Origin: Paraburkholderia bannensis NBRC 103871
Lineage (GTDB): Bacteria > Pseudomonadota > Gammaproteobacteria > Burkholderiales > Burkholderiaceae
Assembly: GCF_000685015.1 (NCBI RefSeq)
Contig: NZ_BAYA01000015.1
Location: 62,001 to 126,000 of the forward strand
Direction of reading: 5' to 3'
Length of the DNA stretch: 64,000 nt
Numbering within the stretch: the first letter of the stretch is position 1; each line of letters begins with the position of its first letter. Made by a program: the position numbers and the translations under genes. The notes under the pieces were generated by a model. The model searched no databases and was not told the DNA's origin. It worked only from the letters and a program-made list of their open reading frames with translations. Below are positions 60,149 through 64,000 of this stretch, piece after piece.

Positions 60149-61120
60149 TTATGGCGTCGGCCCGCAATCGTGTGCCGTCGTGCAATAGCCTGGTTCGCTC
60201 AGTGAAGCCTCGTCAGCGGCCAGCAGTTCGGGAATGTAATCCTTGAGAAATTCGACGAAGGTTTTGATCTTCGCGTCGAGATATTGGCGCGATGCATACA
60301 TGGCGTACACCGTGAGTGTCTGGAGACGATGCTCCGGCAGCACTCTGAGCAGCGAGCCATTGCGCATTGCGGGCACGGCGGTTGGCATGGGCAGCGCACC
60401 GATGCCCACACCCTCGCGCAATGCCCCGCTCAACGCCTCCGCAACGTTCACCTGAAAGGTCGACGGCGGCAGTTCAAATGTCTCAGGCCCGTTTGGCCCT
60501 TCCAGGCACCACTTGTCGCGTTCGAACACGGGCGAAAACAGTTGCAGGCAATCGTGTCCCGCGAGTTCCGCCACACTGCCAGGCGTCCCGTGCTCACGCA
60601 GATACGAAGGCGCGGCGCAAAGCACGCTATGCAACGTACCCAGCGCATGCGAGACAAGTCCGGAATCGGGCAGATTCACGGCGCTGAGTTGCAACGTGAC
60701 GTCATAGCCTTCGTCGAGAAGGTCTGGAACGTGCTGTGACAACGTCAATTCGACCGCGACTGAACGATGGCGCTGCTGATAGCGCACGATCGCAGGCACC
60801 ACATAAGCCTGGCCGAATCCCGCTGTGGCGTGCACACGCAGACGGCCGGCCGGCAAGGCCTGGGCATTGCCGGCTTCTGCTTCCGCCTGATCGATGTAAG
60901 CGAGGATCTGCTCGCAACGCCGTAGATATCGCTCACCGGCCTCGGTGAGCACCACGCGACGGGTGCTGCGGTTCAGCAGACGAGCCTGTAGATGATTTTC
61001 GAGGCTCGCTACTGCGCGCGACGCGGCCGCGGTCGTCATGTCCAGATGCTGCGCAGCGGAAGTGAAGCTGGCTGCGCCGGCGACCCGCGCGAAGATGCGC
61101 ATGCAGTGCAATGTATCCAT
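60149..61120 (-). CDS. LysR-family transcriptional regulator
   Basis: A 323-residue LysR protein of the DsdC/AaeR-like type: HTH in MRIFARVAGAASFTSAAQHLDMTTAAASRAVASLE, LLNRSTRRVVLTEAGERYL, then effector domain with GRLRVHATAGFGQAYVVPAI, LDEGYDVTLQLS and GVGIGALPMP. C-terminal about 25 residues are extra. It lies upstream of the porin on the same strand, and its 3' end is only 92 bp from module P8. The 74-bp gap to DUF2889 on the same strand leaves operon membership open. Confidence 0.9.
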   Translation of the reverse strand: MDTLHCMRIFARVAGAASFTSAAQHLDMTTAAASRAVASLENHLQARLLNRSTRRVVLTEAGERYLRRCEQILAYIDQAEAEAGNAQALPAGRLRVHATAGFGQAYVVPAIVRYQQRHRSVAVELTLSQHVPDLLDEGYDVTLQLSAVNLPDSGLVSHALGTLHSVLCAAPSYLREHGTPGSVAELAGHDCLQLFSPVFERDKWCLEGPNGPETFELPPSTFQVNVAEALSGALREGVGIGALPMPTAVPAMRNGSLLRVLPEHRLQTLTVYAMYASRQYLDAKIKTFVEFLKDYIPELLAADEASLSEPGYCTTAHDCGPTP

Positions 61121-61194
61121 CTGACAAACTCAGGAAGCGACCGAAAACAATCGTGGCAGCACCGCACTCGCGTACCGCACGAATTCAACTGCGA

Positions 61195-61773
61195 TCAAGA
61201 CGACGACGGCCGGTGAAACGCCGGCCAGCGTTGCAGGACAAGTTCGCGCGAAGCACCATAGGCATGGCAACTGTCGATCTTGAGCGGTTTGCCGTTTGCG
61301 TCGGTCGCCTCCATGAGTCCCTGAGCGCGTAGTGGATTGACGGCCTGGATCGCCGCCGTCGCAAGTGGTATCAGAATCTCCCGCAGATGCGTGCAGGTCT
61401 CGTCGGCAGGCAGGCGCTTGCGGACTTCACCGCTCCAGCCCGCGCCGATGCGCAAGCCCACGAGGGCCTGCAACGATTCGCCGCCGCCTGCGCAGTCCCG
61501 ATAGGGAAACGCCCTCATGAAAGTCGAAACGGCGTGGATGACCATCTCCAGGTCGAAGACAACACATACGCCGATGTCATGGATCGGCGTATTCGCAGAA
61601 ACCACCCGCAGGCCGCCAGGCGGCGTGAATTCGTACGGTTTGGTGTCGCCAAGCTGGCCGACGATTTCGAACATGCCATCACTGCGCCTGAAGCCTTCGA
61701 AGTGAATGTTTCGGATATGGATGGGTTCGCGCGTCACTTCGTCCGTCGAGGCCGGTATCGATGCTTCATTCAT
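61195..61773 (-). CDS. DUF2889 domain protein
   Basis: A 192-residue DUF2889 protein, function unknown. Seen: HIRNIHFEGFRRSDGMFEIVGQLGDTKPYEF, IHDIGVCVVFDLEMVIHAV, and CTHLREILIPLATAAIQAV with the conserved CTHL. Relatives commonly sit in catabolic clusters of Burkholderiales. ATG 61773 is chosen because AAGGGAAGG lies just upstream and module P10 predicts a transcript start about 24 bp before it. It precedes the LysR gene on the same strand. Confidence 0.82.
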   Translation of the reverse strand: MNEASIPASTDEVTREPIHIRNIHFEGFRRSDGMFEIVGQLGDTKPYEFTPPGGLRVVSANTPIHDIGVCVVFDLEMVIHAVSTFMRAFPYRDCAGGGESLQALVGLRIGAGWSGEVRKRLPADETCTHLREILIPLATAAIQAVNPLRAQGLMEATDANGKPLKIDSCHAYGASRELVLQRWPAFHRPSSS

Positions 61774-61803
61774 GTCCTTCCCTTGCGCCGTTCCGTATCC
61801 TTC

Positions 61804-61857
61804 AGAATGCGGTGCACGCGCAAGACAGTCAATTTGCGCAATCGACTTGTTCCGTAC
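61804..61857 (-). promoter_or_regulatory. activator-type promoter module P10 (GTACGGAAC-N16-TTGACT-N17-CATTCT)
   Basis: Minus strand: GTACGGAAC at 61857-61849, TTGACT at 61832-61827, CATTCT at 61809-61804. The start point would be near 61797. A near-match ATACGGAAC (61798-61790) sits on that start point, between promoter and the DUF2889 ribosome-binding site. Confidence 0.62.
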
Positions 61858-61901
61858 ACCGAAACGGCAACATCGCAAAGACGCCGCCGTCTTCAAACCT
61901 T

Positions 61902-62252
61902 TCAGAGGTTTTTCTTGAAGAAGGGGCCACGCTTGCTCATCGCCTGCTCGACGCACTGCGGCCTGTCGTAGAGATCGTAGGGGCTCGCCCCTTCGACGAC
62001 AAAGAAGTTCTTGCGGCTCGAACGGGCACGGCTGAACAACTCGTAGCCGTCACGCTGCGAACCGAACGCGCCGGGTCGGCTGCCGATCACGATTTCTGCA
62101 GCGGTTGCGTCAGCAGATGTTCGGCCAGATGGAAGGCGTCGATGCCCATCGCGGCCTGTAGGCCCGAGAAACGCAGCCTGTTCGGCGAACCGGATTGCTG
62201 TCCACGCGACGTGGTGTAGTACTCGACGGCCTCGACGATGTCGATATCCGTG
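61902..62252 (-). pseudogene. alpha/beta hydrolase remnant (C-terminal half, frameshifted)
   Basis: Two frames together reproduce the C-terminal half of the 7290/8241 hydrolase family. TDIDIVEAVEYY and AAMGIDAFHLAEHLLTQPLQ lie in one frame. After a shift near 62092-62096 the rest reads IVIGSRPGAFGSQRDGYELF and EGASPYDLYDRPQ to TGA at 61902-61904. The closest relative is the gene at 7290. The N-terminal half with the nucleophile is missing; the homology stops sharply at about 62253, where the LysR remnant starts on the other strand. Confidence 0.85.
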
Positions 62253-62741
62253 AGGGGAAAACTGGTGGCAAAGGACATGATCGCGATGAGAATCGGCCCC
62301 GATATTCCGATGGCCGTGGTAGGCGCACCGCACTGTTTCCACGAGCATACCGCGCCGAAGCGCCCTCCCGATCTGATCGCGCACCAGTGCCTCAACTTGC
62401 GCCTGCCACCCCATGGGGAGTTTCTCCCGTGGCAATTCACGAAGGCTGGCAAGGAACACCGCGTCAAGGTGGACGGTCCGCTCGTCTTGAGCAGCATCAC
62501 GCCGATCCGCGACGCAGCACTGGCAGGCGCGGGCCTGGCCTATTTGCCTGAGGTCTATGTTCACGACTATCTGGCTGCGGGACATCTCGTCGAGGTACTG
62601 GCGGACTGGCGCAAAACCTTCGAGGGCTACCGCCTTTACTATGTCAATCGGCGAGAGGGTTCGCTGGCGTTTTCGTTGCTTGTCGAGTCACTGCGTTATC
62701 GCAAAACGCCTCGCCAGGATCCGGCCTCCCTTTCGTCGTAG
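62253..62741 (+). pseudogene. LysR regulator remnant (C-terminal effector domain only)
   Basis: An open frame whose product matches the second half of a LysR effector domain: LVAKDMIAMRIGPDIPMAVVGAP, PPDLIAHQCLNLRLPPHGEF, AALAGAGLAYLPEVYVHDYLAAG and GYRLYYVNRREGS. The HTH and first effector half are missing. It abuts the hydrolase remnant back-to-back at about 62253. This is what would remain if the central part of a divergent hydrolase/LysR pair were deleted. Confidence 0.85.
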
Positions 62742-62870
62742 ATCTCCCGGTGTACTTTGCAGGCGAGCGCACAACGCGGTTTGCGGAGGCCCCGCGGAGC
62801 GACATTCAACTTTTGTTGGAGCTCCGACCCAGGTCAAACACGAACGACTTCATTGATGTCGAAGCCATCT

Positions 62871-62902
62871 AAAAAACCGCAGCGCGTCCCGCAATGCGGT
62901 TT
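62871..62902 (-). terminator. rho-independent terminator, minus strand
   Basis: Stem AAACCGCA (62874-62881) and TGCGGTTT (62895-62902) with a 13-nt loop; on the minus strand the second arm runs into T6. No gene on the minus strand precedes it within 1 kb, so its original gene has probably been lost. Confidence 0.6.
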
Positions 62903-63445
62903 GTAACGCCGGAGACTGAGTCACAGCAGACGCGCTCCGTGCTGCACCGCGTTTCAGCGCTTTGGGGTTCTGATGTCGCTGATACCAGAGGCTGCCTGGA
63001 CGCAGATCAGAAAGCCAGCGGACGCGGCGTAACCGCGAGTTACTCGAAGAAATGGCTTGGGTGGTTGCTTTTCAGAAAGAAGGATGACCGCTTTCGATCT
63101 AAGCAACCACCGGGCGAGTTCCGCCGCAGATGACCGGAGAGGGTCAATATGCGTCTCTCGCCCCCTCAACTACGGCTCAGCAAACGAGTCCTGGGCCGCC
63201 GCCATGCGCGGCTGGCCTGTGGCACGCGACGCCCATCGCAGTAGTAACTGAAACTATCGAGGCTTCCGAATCTCTAGTCGCGCCGGAACGGGCTTATGGG
63301 CTCAGAGGCATGCGTAATCCCTGACGGTACCGCTTGCGCCTCCAGACGGCCCTCGCATTGCGCCGTGCTCCGCTACGCCAGAGGTATTTCTTTTCAGCCT
63401 AGACCTCTTCGAAATTCAGCGAGGTCACCCGATGAACGAAAACGT

Positions 63446-63475
63446 CATTTGCGATAAATCCGCCTATCGCAAATG
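63446..63475. promoter_or_regulatory. long palindrome next to integrase remnant
   Basis: Perfect 11-bp arms CATTTGCGATA and TATCGCAAATG around 8 bp. This resembles a tyrosine-recombinase core site (dif 11-6-11; loxP 13-8-13) or an operator. It ends 26 bp before the integrase fragment start. Confidence 0.55.
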
Positions 63476-63501
63476 CGCCCTACGTGACCTAAACTGGATG
63501 C

Positions 63502-63762
63502 ATGAAAACCGCCCCGGCGCCGGCCCAGCCGGGCACCGGATCCGGAAACGGACCGCCCGCTGCCCCGGACACCCCGCTGCCCGCCGCACTGCCTGACCTC
63601 GCCTCGCTCGCCGCGCTGCGTGCCTGGCGTGAGGATCTCACCGCACGCGCTGTCACGCACTACCTCGACCACGTGCGCGGCGACAACCAGTCTTCGCGCG
63701 GCATCCTCGCCCGCCTGTGCCGGCAGCTCACCGCTTGCGCTCGGGTACGTCCGAAACCGTGA
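63502..63762 (+). pseudogene. tyrosine-recombinase/integrase N-terminal fragment (DUF3701 type)
   Basis: An 86-codon frame with the N-terminal segment of large Burkholderia integrases that carry DUF3701: PDLASLAALRAWREDLTARA, then YLDHVRGDNQSSRGILARLCRQL. The homology ends at RQL and a few codons later the frame stops. The core-binding and catalytic domains (with Arg-His-Arg-Tyr) are absent. It is non-functional as an integrase. Confidence 0.75.
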
Positions 63763-63830
63763 ACCGATAGATAGATCGCGACGTAGCCGCCCAAGATCTT
63801 TTTCTCGGTTCATTCAAGACGCATCAGTCT

Positions 63831-64000
63831 GTAGTCGGCCCGGCCTTCGAACGTCGTGCCGGTCGTGTGCTTGTGAACGGCACCGGCACCGGCGTAGAGG
63901 TCGAGCATGCGATGGTGCACGGAGGGCTGTTCCCGGCGACCTCTGATGGCCGGCCGACCTCCGTCGGCAGCCTCGCGATCACGCGCTTCCTGCGCCCAGT
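63831..64000 (+). pseudogene. aldehyde dehydrogenase C-terminal remnant (2,5-dioxovalerate DH-like), runs off window
   Basis: The frame from about 63831 reads [35 protein letters not shown] and [14 protein letters not shown]. These are diagnostic of the C-terminus of alpha-ketoglutaric semialdehyde (2,5-dioxovalerate) dehydrogenases. An in-frame stop at 63768 shows that the 5' portion is missing. Its end is beyond the window. Confidence 0.8.

Larger units (their letters stand above)
62742..63501. other. 760-bp gene-poor stretch
   Basis: No frame here resembles a known protein. Open frames at 62954-63169 (minus) and 62894-63133 (plus) are short and unconserved by eye. The stretch contains a minus-strand terminator-like hairpin (62871-62902) and the long palindrome at 63446. 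Likely scar of past rearrangements. Confidence 0.5.

Noticed and set aside
1-64000. tRNA, rRNA, CRISPR arrays and complete insertion sequences
   Set aside because: None was recognised by eye; no regularly spaced repeats or transposase genes were seen. An automated scan would be decisive.

Overview
The window is GC-rich proteobacterial DNA, best matched to a Burkholderiaceae genome (Paraburkholderia/Caballeronia-like). The pointers are densely packed catabolic operons, many AraC/IclR/LysR regulators, a Burkholderia-type general porin, and a DUF3701-type integrase fragment. This host assignment is an inference from protein style. No rRNA, tRNA, CRISPR array or intact insertion sequence was seen.

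Almost the whole window is one catabolic island that turns alcohols, aldehydes and carboxylic acids into acyl-CoAs and oxidises them. From left to right: (i) 0-6 kb, an aldehyde dehydrogenase 3' end, a short AraC-type regulator, a DHA2-type exporter, and an ALDH + GMC alcohol dehydrogenase pair. (ii) 6-10 kb, an OYE-type flavoprotein, two paralogous Cys-type alpha/beta hydrolases and a divergent LysR gene. (iii) 10-18 kb, enoyl-CoA hydratase, SMP-30 lactonase, two tandem ALDHs, a Zn alcohol dehydrogenase and an MmgE/PrpD protein. (iv) 26.7-17.8 kb (minus), MaoC - SDR - thiolase - acyl-CoA synthetase - IclR - CoA-transferase - ETF:quinone oxidoreductase, with a divergent acyl-CoA dehydrogenase and an IclR pair. 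(v) 36.5-29.9 kb (minus), CitE-type lyase - MaoC - acyl-CoA dehydrogenase - CoA-transferase - AMACR-like racemase - nitroreductase - enoyl-CoA hydratase, followed by an MFS transporter, a TetR regulator, SnoaL-like, MmgE/PrpD and SDR genes. (vi) 42-53.5 kb, a hydrolase-like protein, a LysR gene, two CoA-transferases, and a DUF35 / thiolase-fold / MaoC / acyl-CoA dehydrogenase module resembling hydratase-aldolase systems of side-chain degradation. A second AMACR-like protein and an acetyl-CoA hydrolase/transferase-family enzyme follow. (vii) 54-62 kb, etfBA, a decayed IclR pair, an aromatic-acid-type MFS transporter, a porin, LysR and DUF2889. (viii) 62-64 kb, a gene-poor mosaic of remnants: alpha/beta hydrolase, LysR, integrase and ALDH.

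The genes form a coherent system. Three acyl-CoA dehydrogenases, EtfBA and ETF-QO make a complete local route for electrons to quinone. Six CoA-transferase family III proteins, two of them AMACR-like, suggest alpha-methyl-branched acids. Porin and MFS genes provide uptake. The natural substrate cannot be read from the sequence.

The most interesting signal is regulatory. The 9-mer GTACGGAAC occurs nine times, always between genes. In six cases TTGAC follows after exactly 16 bp, and a -10-like hexamer often follows 17 bp further on. This looks like a class-I activator site fixed near -58, plausibly for one of the local IclR proteins. A second motif, CTAAC-N4/8-GTTAG, probably the operator of the local TetR protein, marks another set of promoters.
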